From the NCBI GenBank assembly GCA_900545605.1, contig UQZL01000015.1:1-46020 (forward strand): 46,020 bases of DNA. The letters run 5' to 3'. Made by a program: the position numbers and the translations under genes. Positions 7,987-15,486 of the stretch are shown here, one piece after another. The stretch is from an uncultured Collinsella sp. GTDB lineage: Bacteria; Actinomycetota; Coriobacteriia; Coriobacteriales; Coriobacteriaceae. Under the pieces are notes generated by a model, which did no database searches, was not told where the DNA came from, and saw nothing but the letters and a program-made list of their open reading frames with translations. The first letter of the stretch is position 1, and the number at the start of each line of letters is the position of its first letter.

Positions 7987-8949
7987 ATGGCCGAACCCCA
8001 CGATAGGAAGCCGATCCTCACGATCGAGCAGCAGATAGAGCACCTCAAGCAGAAGGGCGTAGCCTTCGAACTGTGTTCCGAGGAAGAGGCCGCGGACTAC
8101 CTGCGCGACAAGTGCAACTTCTTCAAGCTCGCATCCTACCGCAAACTCTTCTCGAAATACGAGGGAGGCCCGCGCGACGGCCGCTACGTAGACCTCGACT
8201 TCGGCCAGCTGCGCCTGCTCGCGGCGCTCGACCAGGAGCTGCGCCACGCCCTGCTCGGCATGACGCTCGACATCGAGCATTTCCAGAAGGTGACACTGCT
8301 TCGCGAGATGGAGGACCGTGGAGAGGACGGCTACGCCATCGTGGCCGACTACATGGCATCGCTTACCACTGCAAACAGGGAGTACCGCCTGCGCGAGCTC
8401 AAGATGAGCGGCCGCAGCCCCTACAGCTCGAGCCTCTACGCGAAGTACTCCGGCGACATGCCTGCCTGGGCCTTCCTTGAGCTCACCTCGTTCGGCACCC
8501 TCATCGACTTCGTGCGCTTCTGCGCCAGGCGATGGGGCGACAGGCGCCTCGAGGCCTCCCACTACGACCTCAAGCGCGTGAAGTCCGTCCGCAACTGCGC
8601 CGCGCACGGCTCGTGCCTGATCAACTGCTTCGCCGAGAGGGGCGCCGCCCGGGGCTCGGCGTCCAGCGGCGTCTCCCGAAGGGTCGCCGCCGTGGGGATT
8701 CCCAAGGCGACCAGGAGGAAGTGGATGGGGAATACGGCCATGCAGGAGGTCGCGACCGTGCTCGTGGCGCACTCCGGCTTGGTACCCGAGGGCTCCTCGC
8801 GCTCGCGCGCCGCATCCGAGCTCGCCGAGATGTTCGCCAGGGCCGACGGCGAAACCGAGGCGCTGCCCGACAAGGGGCCCGACGCCGCAGCTCGCTCCGC
8901 GCTCGAGTTCCTTCGCAGGTTGACAGAATCGCTCGGGTTGGTAGAATAG
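7987..8949 (+). CDS. Abi family (Abi_2 / AbiF-like) HEPN toxin
   Basis: 320 aa. Abi_2 (AbiD/AbiF) proteins give abortive infection against phage. The N-terminal segment (LTIEQQIEHLKQKGVAF, residues 11-27, then NFFKLASYRKLFSKY) is the family signature. The HEPN Rx4H RNase motif is RNCAAH at residues 202-207, preceded by the helix YDLKRVKSV. AGGAG lies 7 nt before the ATG. The C-terminal third (after about 240) is longer than the minimal family core and is Ala/Glu-rich. Two tandem promoter-hairpin-terminator units follow directly, the first promoter lying inside the end of this gene. Abi_2 genes are known to neighbour structured abiF RNAs, so a toxin with an RNA partner is the likely arrangement. 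The family call is firm; that it cleaves RNA and is held in check by RNA is inferred. Confidence 0.88.
   Translation: MAEPHDRKPILTIEQQIEHLKQKGVAFELCSEEEAADYLRDKCNFFKLASYRKLFSKYEGGPRDGRYVDLDFGQLRLLAALDQELRHALLGMTLDIEHFQKVTLLREMEDRGEDGYAIVADYMASLTTANREYRLRELKMSGRSPYSSSLYAKYSGDMPAWAFLELTSFGTLIDFVRFCARRWGDRRLEASHYDLKRVKSVRNCAAHGSCLINCFAERGAARGSASSGVSRRVAAVGIPKATRRKWMGNTAMQEVATVLVAHSGLVPEGSSRSRAASELAEMFARADGETEALPDKGPDAAARSALEFLRRLTESLGLVE
8920..8947 (+). promoter_or_regulatory. Strong promoter inside the 3' end of the Abi gene
   Basis: A consensus TTGACA (8920-8925), a 16-bp spacer and TAGAAT (8942-8947) with a TGG extension. Its predicted start near 8955 gives an RNA that begins just after the Abi stop. 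It would transcribe the first hairpin unit independently of the toxin. Confidence 0.75.
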
Positions 8950-8954
8950 CCTGC

Positions 8955-9015
8955 AGATAGCAAAACCTTCACGGTTTTAGGGGCGGACTTGCGCAAGCGA
9001 CTCTGCCCTATTTTT
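8955..9015 (+). ncRNA. Candidate abiF-type small RNA, unit 1
   Basis: An RNA of about 60 nt is expected from the promoter at 8920 to the T-run at 9011-9015. It has a 5' hairpin AAAACC/GGTTTT (8962-8978) and a longer 3' hairpin in which GGGCGGA pairs with TCTGCCC and TTGC with GCGA across a GCAA loop, followed by TATTTTT. The same plan, with compensating base changes, is repeated 133 bp downstream. It is probably the RNA partner of the adjoining HEPN protein. Confidence 0.65.
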
Positions 9016-9054
9016 ATATTCACTCGCTATAGGAGACGGATGATACCTGGGTCA

Positions 9055-9082
9055 ATGACAGAACTGAGAAGCCCGGAATAAT
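9055..9082 (+). promoter_or_regulatory. Promoter of the second small-RNA unit
   Basis: ATGACA (9055-9060), a 16-bp spacer and AATAAT (9077-9082). Spacing and position relative to the hairpins match the first promoter, although both boxes are one base from consensus. Confidence 0.6.
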
Positions 9083-9088
9083 GGAGCC

Positions 9089-9148
9089 AGTTAGAAACCC
9101 TCGGGTTTGCGGGGCGGGATCGTGAGAGCGATTCTGCCCTATTTTTTT
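9089..9148 (+). ncRNA. Candidate abiF-type small RNA, unit 2
   Basis: The 5' hairpin is AAACCC/GGGTTT (9095-9108). The 3' hairpin is a continuous 11-bp stem in which GGGCGGGATCG pairs with CGATTCTGCCC around a TGAGAG loop, followed by A and seven T. Compared with unit 1, sequence differs in both stems while pairing is kept; GGGGCGG, GCGA and TCTGCCCTATTTTT are shared. Having two copies is unusual for a toxin-antitoxin RNA of this type and suggests dosage or divergence. Confidence 0.65.
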
Positions 9149-9326
9149 CCTCCGTCTGCCCCAACCAAGTAGTTCGAAGATAGCCTGTAGGTGTCCTCGT
9201 GGGCGCCTTTTATTTTCAGGGAATCGGCCGCTTCATGAACGAGCGACCGGCTTGACCTAGATCGAACCGCCTTCATCTCCGTCTAGGCGCCGGCAATCAA
9301 CATCGTGAATCCGCGCGTGCTACAAT

Positions 9327-9440
9327 GCGGGCACCAGAGATGAAAACACAGTCCCCGTCGGGTAGTCGTGGGCGTGCGGGAGTCCGCATCAGTAACTTGC
9401 CTCCTTGGTTGTCCCTTCTCTGCATGGTCGTCTACATAAA
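9327..9440 (+). ncRNA. yjdF-type riboswitch (azaaromatic-sensing RNA) candidate
   Basis: The untranslated leader sits just ahead of a YjdF (DUF2992) gene and after a TACAAT -10-like box (9321-9326). It contains a TGCGG/CCGCA hairpin, a conserved GGGTAGTCGTGGGC-like segment and GCC-rich arms close to the ribosome site. A second copy at 11657-11767 is nearly identical although the DNA after it is unrelated, which points to function in the RNA. The yjdF RNA motif is known ahead of yjdF genes and binds azaaromatic compounds; I assign it by gene identity and leader conservation, not by a covariance model. Confidence 0.65.
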
Positions 9441-9453
9441 GGAGGAACCAGCC

Positions 9454-9873
9454 ATGCAGATCAGCGTGTCGTCCACCCTGACCGTATATCACGACGGCCA
9501 ATTCTGGGTCGGGCTGGCGGAGCACGTCGAGGACGGCAGATACGGCGCCGCCCGCATCGTCTTCGGCGCAGAACCGTCCAATGAGGAGATCCTGCGATTC
9601 GTTGTCAGCAAATGGGCGAAGCTCTCGTTCTTCTGCCACGGTCCGGCCGAGGCGAGCAAGCCCGCGAAGAACCCCAAGCGACGCGCCCGCGAGGCGGCGA
9701 AAGCCCTCAAGCAGCCGGCGATGAGCACCAAGGCGCAGCAGGCGCTCGCGAATCAGCGGGAGACGATGAAGCGGAAATCGGCTCAAGCAAGAAGCCAGCG
9801 TCGCGCGGATGAGGCGGAGGCGCGCTTCGAGCAGCGAAAACTGAAGCGCAAGCAGAAGCATCGCGGGCATTGA
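9454..9873 (+). CDS. yjdF: YjdF family protein (DUF2992)
   Basis: 139 aa. The N-terminal half, LTVYHDGQFWVGLAEHV then ARIVFGAEPSNEEILRFV, and the long Lys/Arg-rich helical tail (NPKRRAREA, STKAQQAL, ending KQKHRGH) are the hallmarks of DUF2992. The biochemical role is unknown; the family is controlled by azaaromatic-responsive riboswitches and has been linked to handling of toxic aromatic compounds. GGAGG lies 8 nt ahead of the ATG at 9454; the longer frame to 9325 would read through the riboswitch and is rejected. The highly basic tail suggests nucleic-acid contact. It stands alone, followed by a convergent toxin pseudogene. Confidence 0.88.
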   Translation: MQISVSSTLTVYHDGQFWVGLAEHVEDGRYGAARIVFGAEPSNEEILRFVVSKWAKLSFFCHGPAEASKPAKNPKRRAREAAKALKQPAMSTKAQQALANQRETMKRKSAQARSQRRADEAEARFEQRKLKRKQKHRGH

Positions 9874-10068
9874 TCGCCATTCGCAGCAGGGCAAACCATA
9901 TACAGCAGCGGCGTCAGTTCCACTTGAAGCCGACGCCGCGTAGACGCTGATGGTGACGGATATGCACGGGCACGGGCACGCCGCCGCACCTCATGGCCTG
10001 TTTCTCGGGCATTTGGGGCGCACACGCGGCGTTCAAAAATGCGGAGCGACTCCGCGAGCCGAGGTGCC

Positions 10069-10518
10069 CTACTTCTCGCCCTCCAGCAGGCCCACGATGC
10101 GATCGATGTCGACGGCGAAGCGGGGCCTCCCCTCGCGCTCGTAGCGGTCGAGGTACGCCTGGCACTCGGAGACAATGCGCTTGGTGCTGCCGTCGATGAT
10201 GCGCTGGAGCGTCTCGTAGTAGGCCGAGCCCTCGGTCCTGAAGCGGCGCTGGTAGGACTTGGTTATGGGGAACATCTTGATGTAGTGGATGCCGTGGCGG
10301 CAGCCGGGGCGCGTCGTGGGGAGGGGTGGCAACGCAAAGTACTGGTCTTTGGGCACGTTGGGGGCGATGTTGGAACGCAGCGGCACGGCGAAGTCCCTGC
10401 GCTTCCCGCGGAAACGCAGCCTCACCACCACGATGCAGGGGCGATTGTGCTAAAGCATGAGCTCGCGGTCGCCCTCGACGAGGTCGAAGAAGTCCTGGGA
10501 GATGGATACGATCTTCAT
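10069..10518 (-). pseudogene. ToxN/AbiQ-like type III toxin with an in-frame amber codon
   Basis: The 149-codon frame would read MKIVSISQDFFDLVEGDREL at its start and continue after a TAG at codon 23 (10450-10452). The remaining 126 residues carry DFAVPLRSNIAP, FALPPLPTTRPG and HGIHYIKMFPI, which resemble endoribonuclease toxins of type III toxin-antitoxin systems (ToxN/AbiQ and relatives; subfamily uncertain). One base change, AAG to TAG, explains the stop, so the gene is likely inactivated or restarts downstream as a truncated protein. AGGGGG lies ahead of the ATG at 10518. Type III toxins are paired with a repeated RNA ending in a terminator just upstream, and a structured stretch of this kind lies at 10544-10665. 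Confidence 0.65.
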
Positions 10519-10543
10519 CGGTTACGCCCCCTTCATACGAAGC

Positions 10544-10567
10544 GGGGCCCGCATCGCTGCAGGCCCC
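10544..10567 (-). terminator. Hairpin between the putative RNA antitoxin and the toxin
   Basis: GGGGCC pairs with GGCCCC across a 12-nt loop, 26 bp upstream of the toxin start. Type III systems use such an attenuating terminator to set the antitoxin:toxin ratio. A T-run is lacking, so strength is uncertain. Confidence 0.45.
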
Positions 10568-10665
10568 TACAGGTGGGCGATATTCTACGCCTTGCGGCAC
10601 CCCGTCGCCCACGGAGGTTAAACGTACACGTAAGCCGTACTCTGAAAGCCGCGGCTTCCGGCAAA
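10568..10665 (-). ncRNA. Possible type III RNA antitoxin
   Basis: On the reverse strand an extended -10 (TGGTATAAA, 10669-10677) is followed by structured RNA. It includes an AAGCCGCGGCTT palindrome and an 8-bp stem GTGGGCGA/TCGCCCAC (10573-10612) enclosing a GCC-GCAA-GGC hairpin. I do not see the clear tandem repeats of typical ToxI RNAs, so this rests mainly on its position between promoter and toxin. Confidence 0.35.
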
Positions 10666-10843
10666 TAGTTTATACCACGAAAGGTCGCTTTCAATGCGCA
10701 TAGCTCGCAAAATAACACTCGCTGGGCCGTCACCCCTGACCGTTACCCTCCAATCTTAATTGGAGTCAGCAGGTCAATTCATATAGTCATGGGGGTTTAT
10801 CCTAAAGGGATTCAAGTTTATACCCTCATAACTAAGGAATTTT

Positions 10844-11242
10844 CTATTCCCACTCGGTGGTTATAGTTTTGCCGTCTCGTCACTCCAGTTGCACCCAGTT
10901 TTCGGCGGCATCTCGAAGTGAGTGCCGCTGAATGACGCGACGTCGCGTTTCATCGGCTTCGGGGACAAAAGCTGGGACAACTTCAAAAACCATTTTCAAA
11001 CTCAGAGTATTGAGTTTTTATTTTTGTCCCAAGGGGCACGGAGAGCCGCCTTTGGAGGCTCGATATCGCCGAAAAACGCCCGTTTTGAAACTCAACTGCC
11101 TTTGAGCCTGCAAACCACCAGCTTCAACAGTAAGTGAGTCGACGCGGGTGGCTTACGAGCCGTTCACAAAACCGCAGGCCACAGGTCTTTGTCAACGATA
11201 AGCAAAGTGAATAGTCTCAGGTGGCTTGCCCATGAGTTGGCG
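10844..11242. repeat. 399-bp island-end repeat, copy 2 (with middle guaA-end copy at 10844-10860)
   Basis: It begins with CTATTCCCACTCGGTGG, one base from the left copy, and stays alignable with 7516-7914 to the final GAGTTGGCG. The internal GGGACAAAAG...TTTTTGTCCC hairpin is kept although the loop sequences differ. It marks the start of the second island. Confidence 0.75.
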
Positions 11243-11368
11243 TAAGCCTGTTTAGCAAAAGGCTAATCGGACACGACAGGCCGCCCGCATGGCGACGGCG
11301 TTTCCCGTGCGGGCACAAACAGCCCTGCGTGCCCTGTCGCGCGATATCCCAATGCGACGTTCAGAACC

Positions 11369-11560
11369 CTACCCGCCAAGCAGCCACCTCGCGAAATTCA
11401 GCACGAGCACGCCCTCCCGGGTATGGGGCTCATGCCTCGTGCGAGTGATGAGAATCTTCGGGAATGCATCCCCAATGGATAGAATCGGCGCAATCTCCCT
11501 CTCGAGCGTCGAATCGGCGCCGATATCGTCGCTCACATACACTTTCCTTCCCGGTTTCGA
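11369..11560 (-). pseudogene. C-terminal remnant of an AAA ATPase with DUF4143 domain
   Basis: The last 60 or so residues of a frame ending at a TAG at 11369, VYVSDDIGADSTLEREIAPI followed by SIGDAFPKILITRTRHE and VLVLNFARWLLGG, match the C-terminal end of archaeal-type ATPases with a DUF4143 domain. The N-terminal ATPase, with Walker motifs, is absent; upstream DNA in this frame shows no similarity. It is decayed cargo lying between the island-end repeat and the second yjdF-type leader. Confidence 0.6.
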
Positions 11561-11656
11561 AACTTGGAAGGCAGTATGCGCAAGGATGCGTCGAGGTGCG
11601 ATCCCAGTCGTACCATGCCAGCAGAGATGTCGAGGCACATTCGTTCATGCTGCAAT

Positions 11657-11767
11657 GCGGGCATCGGAGATGAAAAACAGCCCGTCGGGTAGTCATGGGC
11701 GTGCGGGAGCCCGCATCAGTAACCTGCCTCCTCGGTTGTCCCTTCTTTGCATGGTCGTCTACATAAA
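11657..11767 (+). ncRNA. Second yjdF-type riboswitch copy, orphaned
   Basis: Nearly identical to 9327-9440, including the hairpin GCGGGAGCCCGC, the GGGTAGTCATGGGC segment and the ribosome site. It keeps the ATG CAG ATC AGC start of YjdF at 11781, but the coding sequence diverges after four codons. Mild differences in the loops argue that the duplication is not recent. Confidence 0.55.
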
Positions 11768-11780
11768 GGAGGAACCAGCC

Positions 11781-12062
11781 ATGCAGATCAGCATGCTTGC
11801 CCTTCTTGGGTCACGGACCGGGGAGGCGAGGGCCTCCGTCGGGACCGCCCCGAGCAACCGGCATATCCAAGGAATGACAAGGCTCGATCGCTGTGCTGGT
11901 CAGGATGCCGAAGCGGGCCGTCCGCCAATCGGAATGCGGGTCAGGATGCTGCAACGTGATTCCAGCTGCAGGATACGGCTCCTTTGCGGTTGCCGCAAAA
12001 CCTGCTGGCAACATTCTTACTATCCGAATGATGTACGCATCCCTTGGGATCGTTTCGCCTGA
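11781..12062 (+). pseudogene. Unrecognised 93-codon frame behind the orphan riboswitch
   Basis: It starts with the YjdF start codon and ribosome site (MQIS) and then continues in sequence with no resemblance to DUF2992 or any family I know; it is Cys- and Arg-rich, typical of non-coding DNA read by chance. Most likely a deletion joined the YjdF leader to unrelated DNA. From here to the promoter at 12205 nothing else is supported. Confidence 0.3.
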
Positions 12063-12204
12063 CCAGGGCCATCTTCAGCGCCTCATCGGCCAGCTCGGCA
12101 GGCGCCTCTTCCACGCGTAATAGCCCTGGCGGGTCACCTATGCAACCAAAGATACAAAAGGAATCGAATGGCCAGAGAGGATTGCCCTTTCCGATGGTCG
12201 ATTC

Positions 12205-12234
12205 TTGACAGGCAAACTCAAGCCACGCTAATAT
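12205..12234 (+). promoter_or_regulatory. Promoter of the macrolide-resistance operon
   Basis: TTGACA (12205-12210), an 18-bp spacer and TAATAT (12229-12234). It is 40 bp ahead of the leader peptide. Confidence 0.65.
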
Positions 12235-12274
12235 TACATGATTTGCCAGACCGAATTAACAAAGGAGGGGTGTC

Positions 12275-12310
12275 GTGGTTGGTCTTTTCCGCACGTGGAT
12301 GAGCGCCTAG
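12275..12310 (+). CDS. Leader peptide VVGLFRTWMSA of the mef/msr operon
   Basis: An 11-codon frame starts with GTG 6 nt after an AAAGGAGG ribosome site and ends at TAG 12308-12310. It lies between a promoter and a terminator-like hairpin ahead of a macrolide efflux gene. In mef/msr and erm operons macrolide-stalled translation of such peptides releases expression. It lacks the common R-x-R/K arrest motif, so which drug or codon would stall it is unknown. An alternative start at 12270 is too close to the ribosome site. Confidence 0.5.
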   Translation: MVGLFRTWMSA

Positions 12311-12343
12311 AAAGCGGCGCTGTTGTGGCGTCGCGCTGTTTTT
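12302..12343 (+). promoter_or_regulatory. Transcription attenuator ahead of the efflux gene
   Basis: Two exclusive pairings share one strand. AGCGCC, at the last two sense codons of the leader peptide, can pair with GGCGCT (12316-12321). Alternatively GCGGCGC (12314-12320) pairs with GCGTCGC (12328-12334) and is followed by T5 at 12339. A ribosome reaching the leader stop would block the first and allow the terminator; one stalled earlier would leave the antiterminator free. Confidence 0.5.
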
Positions 12344-12373
12344 CTGCACGCCATTTCACGATTGGACATAACC

Positions 12374-13660
12374 ATGATATTTGAAACCTCTCGGCGCAGG
12401 TCTGTTTCGCTGTGCCATTCATGGCAATTTAAGATTTGTTTCGTATGGGGCGGGGAGCTCGTGTCGACATTGACGAGCTCGATTCTCCAAATGGGTCTCA
12501 TTTGGCATATCGCCCTCACGACAGAATCATCTTCCCTCCTCTCCCTGGCATCGTTAGCAGGCTTTCTGCCGATTGCTTTGTTCGGAGTCCTTGCGGGCGC
12601 CGTTGTCGACAGGCTGCCTTTGAAACGTGTTCTCATCGGCGCCGACCTCTTCGTTGCCGCGGTGGGCGCCGCCTTGGCGATTGCCTCGTTGGCCGGCAGC
12701 TTACCTGCGTGGTCAATACTCATCGCCCTGTTTCTCCGCGCAGCTGGCACTTCGTTCTACACGCCGGCCTCCCAATCCCTCACGCCCCATCTCGCCCCGC
12801 CAGAGCATCTCGTTCGCCTATCGGGAGTGATGCAGGCGATTCAGTCCGCCGGATACATTCTTGGCGCCGCGCTCGCGGCAGTGATTTATCCTGTGGCGGG
12901 CATTACCGCCATGATTGCCCTCGACGTGCTGGGGGCGCTTTTCGCTTCTCTAGCTGTCCTCGCCGCTCAGATAGACGCAGGAGGACTCGACGAAGCCGAC
13001 CGCAGCTCGTCCTTTTCCAATAAAGTTCGAGAACTTTTCTCTGAGATTTCGGACGGCTACAAGCTGATCAGGGGATACAGGGGGCTGTTCGCCCTTCTTT
13101 GGTGCGGGTTCGTCTTCGCTTTCGCGTTCTCCCCACTCGCGGCATTGTTCCCAATAATGACCTTGGGACATTTTGGCGGTAGCACGGGGGATGCTGCTTT
13201 GGTGGAGGTCCTTTTCTCCGCAGGCATGCTGGCTGGGTCCGGCATTTTGGCGGCCACGGGAGGGTTCCGCAATAGGTCGCTCACCATGGTCGCCGCGATC
13301 GCCGGCTTCGGCGTCGTCGCAATCGCATCCGGATTGATCGGCCCGTCGCTGTTCGCCGTTTTCCTACCGGCGAGCTTTCTTATGGGCGCATGCTCCCCGT
13401 TGTACGCGGGAACCCAGACTGCCCTTATGCAGGAGCAGATACCTCCTGAGTACCTAGGCCGCGTTTTCGGCCTCTACGGAACCATCATGGCGTGGGCCAT
13501 GCCCATGGGCCTCGCGGCCCCCTCCGTTTTTGCGGATCTGCTTGGAGCTCCGTTATGGTTCGTCGGCTCTGGAGCGACCATGGTACTGCTTGCGATGGCT
13601 ATGCTGCTTGCTCCGAGCGTCCGAAACGTGGGGAAAAGAGATACCGGGCGGATTCAATAG
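12374..13660 (+). CDS. Mef-type MFS macrolide efflux transporter
   Basis: 428 aa from the ATG at 12374; twelve or so hydrophobic segments. The pattern ELVSTLTSSILQMGLIW, SLASLAGFLPIALFG, DRLPLKRVLIGADL, FLRAAGTSFYTPA and EYLGRVFGLYGTIMAWAMP matches Mef(A)/Mef(E) proton-driven macrolide exporters (about 405 aa). The N-terminus is some 10 residues longer and the ATG lacks a good ribosome site, so the true start could be the TTG at 12323. It is followed after 261 bp by an Msr(D)-like ABC-F gene, the same order as in mef-msr(D) resistance operons, and preceded by a leader peptide and attenuator. Drug range is not determinable here. Confidence 0.82.
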   Translation: MIFETSRRRSVSLCHSWQFKICFVWGGELVSTLTSSILQMGLIWHIALTTESSSLLSLASLAGFLPIALFGVLAGAVVDRLPLKRVLIGADLFVAAVGAALAIASLAGSLPAWSILIALFLRAAGTSFYTPASQSLTPHLAPPEHLVRLSGVMQAIQSAGYILGAALAAVIYPVAGITAMIALDVLGALFASLAVLAAQIDAGGLDEADRSSSFSNKVRELFSEISDGYKLIRGYRGLFALLWCGFVFAFAFSPLAALFPIMTLGHFGGSTGDAALVEVLFSAGMLAGSGILAATGGFRNRSLTMVAAIAGFGVVAIASGLIGPSLFAVFLPASFLMGACSPLYAGTQTALMQEQIPPEYLGRVFGLYGTIMAWAMPMGLAAPSVFADLLGAPLWFVGSGATMVLLAMAMLLAPSVRNVGKRDTGRIQ

Positions 13661-13791
13661 CCCAAGTATTCGAAAAAAAGAGGCGGCAGCCATCGGTTCA
13701 CGCGTCAGCCTTCAAGCCCTTGCGACGACGAGGTATTGCGCCGACATCCCACATCGCGCTCCTTATTCGTCGCCAACTATCATTTTCGGAT

Positions 13792-13830
13792 TTGCCGGCT
13801 TGCGCAAGGTCAAAACGCTCGCGCCGGCAA
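13792..13830 (+). promoter_or_regulatory. Hairpin in the mef-msr intergenic region
   Basis: TTGCCGGC and GCCGGCAA form a perfect 8-bp stem enclosing a CTTGCGCAAG palindrome. It lies 91 bp ahead of the ABC-F gene, with TTTTTT about 33 bp after. It may attenuate or protect the message; no leader peptide as clear as the first was found in 13661-13921. Confidence 0.4.
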
Positions 13831-13921
13831 TTGGGCAAAGGCGAAAAATCGACGTGAGCAATCTTTTTTGGCATGGCTGCGCTTCCAGTAAAAGGCTAAT
13901 ACACAAAAGGCGGTTCAACCT

Positions 13922-15391
13922 ATGGAACTCATAGTCAAAGCTAAAGACATCTTTTTGGAATATGCCGGCCGCGATATCCTGGATATCGAAGAGTTGGAAA
14001 TCTACTCCTACGATCGCATCGGCTTGGTGGGAGACAATGGCGCAGGCAAAACCAGCCTGCTTAAAATTCTGAGCGGCAATCTTACCATTGCGGACGCCGA
14101 CGTCAGGCGCTTCGGCAGCATTGCCCTCATCGGCCAACTCGATGAACTCGACCTTGATGCGGCTCAGGACAGTGGTGAGATGCTCTCCCGTCTCAACGTC
14201 GCCGGAGTGGCGCAGGAGACGATGAGCGGCGGGGAGGAAACACGCGCCAAGATTGCCTCTGCACTCTCCCAGCATGCAAGCGCGATCTTCGCCGACGAGC
14301 CTACGAGCCACCTCGACCAAGACGGCATCCGCCTTCTCGTCGGACAACTCAAGGCATTTGATGGGGCTCTGCTCATCGTGAGCCATGACCGTCATTTTCT
14401 CGACCAGGTGGTAGACAAGATCTGGGAGCTCAAAGACGGCGGTATTTCCGAATTCTGGGGTGACTACTCCGACTATCTGCGACAGAAAGAAGAAGAGCGC
14501 AAAGCTCAGGCGACTCGATACGAAGAGGCGATGCGCGAGCGCGATCGCCTCGAAGCCGCCATCGAAAAACAACGGAAAAAAGCACGGCAGGTCGACGCCA
14601 AGCGGAAGGCTGCGAAAAAAAGCAACGAGTATGCAGGTCGATTGGGGCATCAGAAAGCAACCGGCACCAAACAGAAGAGGATGTACCAGGCGGCTAAGGA
14701 CATGGAGAAGCGCCTCGAAGCGCTCGAAGGGATTGAGGCCCCAGATAGCATTCGCGCCGTGCGGTTCCGCCAGAGCAAGGCCCTGGAACTGCATAGTAAA
14801 TTTCCCATCTCGGCAGACGATTTCAGCTTGAGCTTCGGCAACTGCATGCTCTATGACCACGCGAAATTCGAGATACCGCTCGGTGCCAAAGTGGCCATCA
14901 CCGGTGGCAACGGTACAGGAAAGACCAGCCTGCTGAAGGCAATCGCTCGACGCGCCGACGGTATCAACATCTCTCCCAAGGCAGAGATCGGTTACTTCGA
15001 GCAAACAGGGTACAAGTTCGACGCCCGTCAGTCTGCGATCTCGTTCATGCAGGATGGTTGCGAGTACAGCATGACCGAAATTCGAGGCATCCTCGCCTCT
15101 ATGGGAATCGGACCGCGCGACCTGACAAAGGACGTTGGCGTTCTCTCGGGAGGCGAAGTCATCAAGCTGCTACTCGCGAAGATGCTGCTGGGCAGATACA
15201 ACATCTTGCTCATGGACGAGCCTGGAAATTACCTGGACATCAAGAGCGCCGAAGCCCTCGAGCAGATGATGAGCGCCTATGCCGGAACGATAGTGTTCGT
15301 CTCCCACGATAAGAGGCTGGTCGAGAACGTCGCAGACATTGTCTACGAAATAAAGGACACCAAGCTAGTCAAAATCTTTCAGCGCGAATAG
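13922..15391 (+). CDS. Msr(D)-like ABC-F ribosomal protection protein
   Basis: 489 aa with two ABC ATPase domains and no membrane segments. First domain: Walker A GDNGAGKTS, signature SGGEETR, Walker B AIFADEPTSHLD. Second: GGNGTGKTS, LSGGEVIK, ILLMDEPGNYLD. The linker between them is a long, Lys/Arg-rich coiled coil (about 180-290) that reaches the drug site on the ribosome. The opening MELIVKAKDIFLEYAGRDIL matches Msr(D) (487 aa), which dislodges macrolides and related drugs. GGCGG lies 9 nt ahead of the ATG. Downstream is a strong terminator. Substrate spectrum is inferred from family and the Mef neighbour. Confidence 0.88.
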   Translation: MELIVKAKDIFLEYAGRDILDIEELEIYSYDRIGLVGDNGAGKTSLLKILSGNLTIADADVRRFGSIALIGQLDELDLDAAQDSGEMLSRLNVAGVAQETMSGGEETRAKIASALSQHASAIFADEPTSHLDQDGIRLLVGQLKAFDGALLIVSHDRHFLDQVVDKIWELKDGGISEFWGDYSDYLRQKEEERKAQATRYEEAMRERDRLEAAIEKQRKKARQVDAKRKAAKKSNEYAGRLGHQKATGTKQKRMYQAAKDMEKRLEALEGIEAPDSIRAVRFRQSKALELHSKFPISADDFSLSFGNCMLYDHAKFEIPLGAKVAITGGNGTGKTSLLKAIARRADGINISPKAEIGYFEQTGYKFDARQSAISFMQDGCEYSMTEIRGILASMGIGPRDLTKDVGVLSGGEVIKLLLAKMLLGRYNILLMDEPGNYLDIKSAEALEQMMSAYAGTIVFVSHDKRLVENVADIVYEIKDTKLVKIFQRE

Positions 15392-15447
15392 CCCTAAATG
15401 AGCAAGAAATAATCCCCGAACGGAGACAAGGGAGTAAAACGGCAAAG

Positions 15448-15486
15448 AAAGAGCCTCCGTCCCAACGCAGGGAACGGAGGCTCTTT
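15448..15486. terminator. Terminator after the mef/msr operon
   Basis: A 13-bp perfect stem, AAAGAGCCTCCGT / ACGGAGGCTCTTT, with a 13-nt loop; T-rich DNA follows on both strands, so it could also stop leftward guaA transcription. It replaces the terminator now at 7474. Confidence 0.85.

Noticed and set aside
13661..13921. A second leader peptide for the ABC-F gene
   Set aside because: No short frame with a good ribosome site before the hairpin was found, so only the hairpin is listed.
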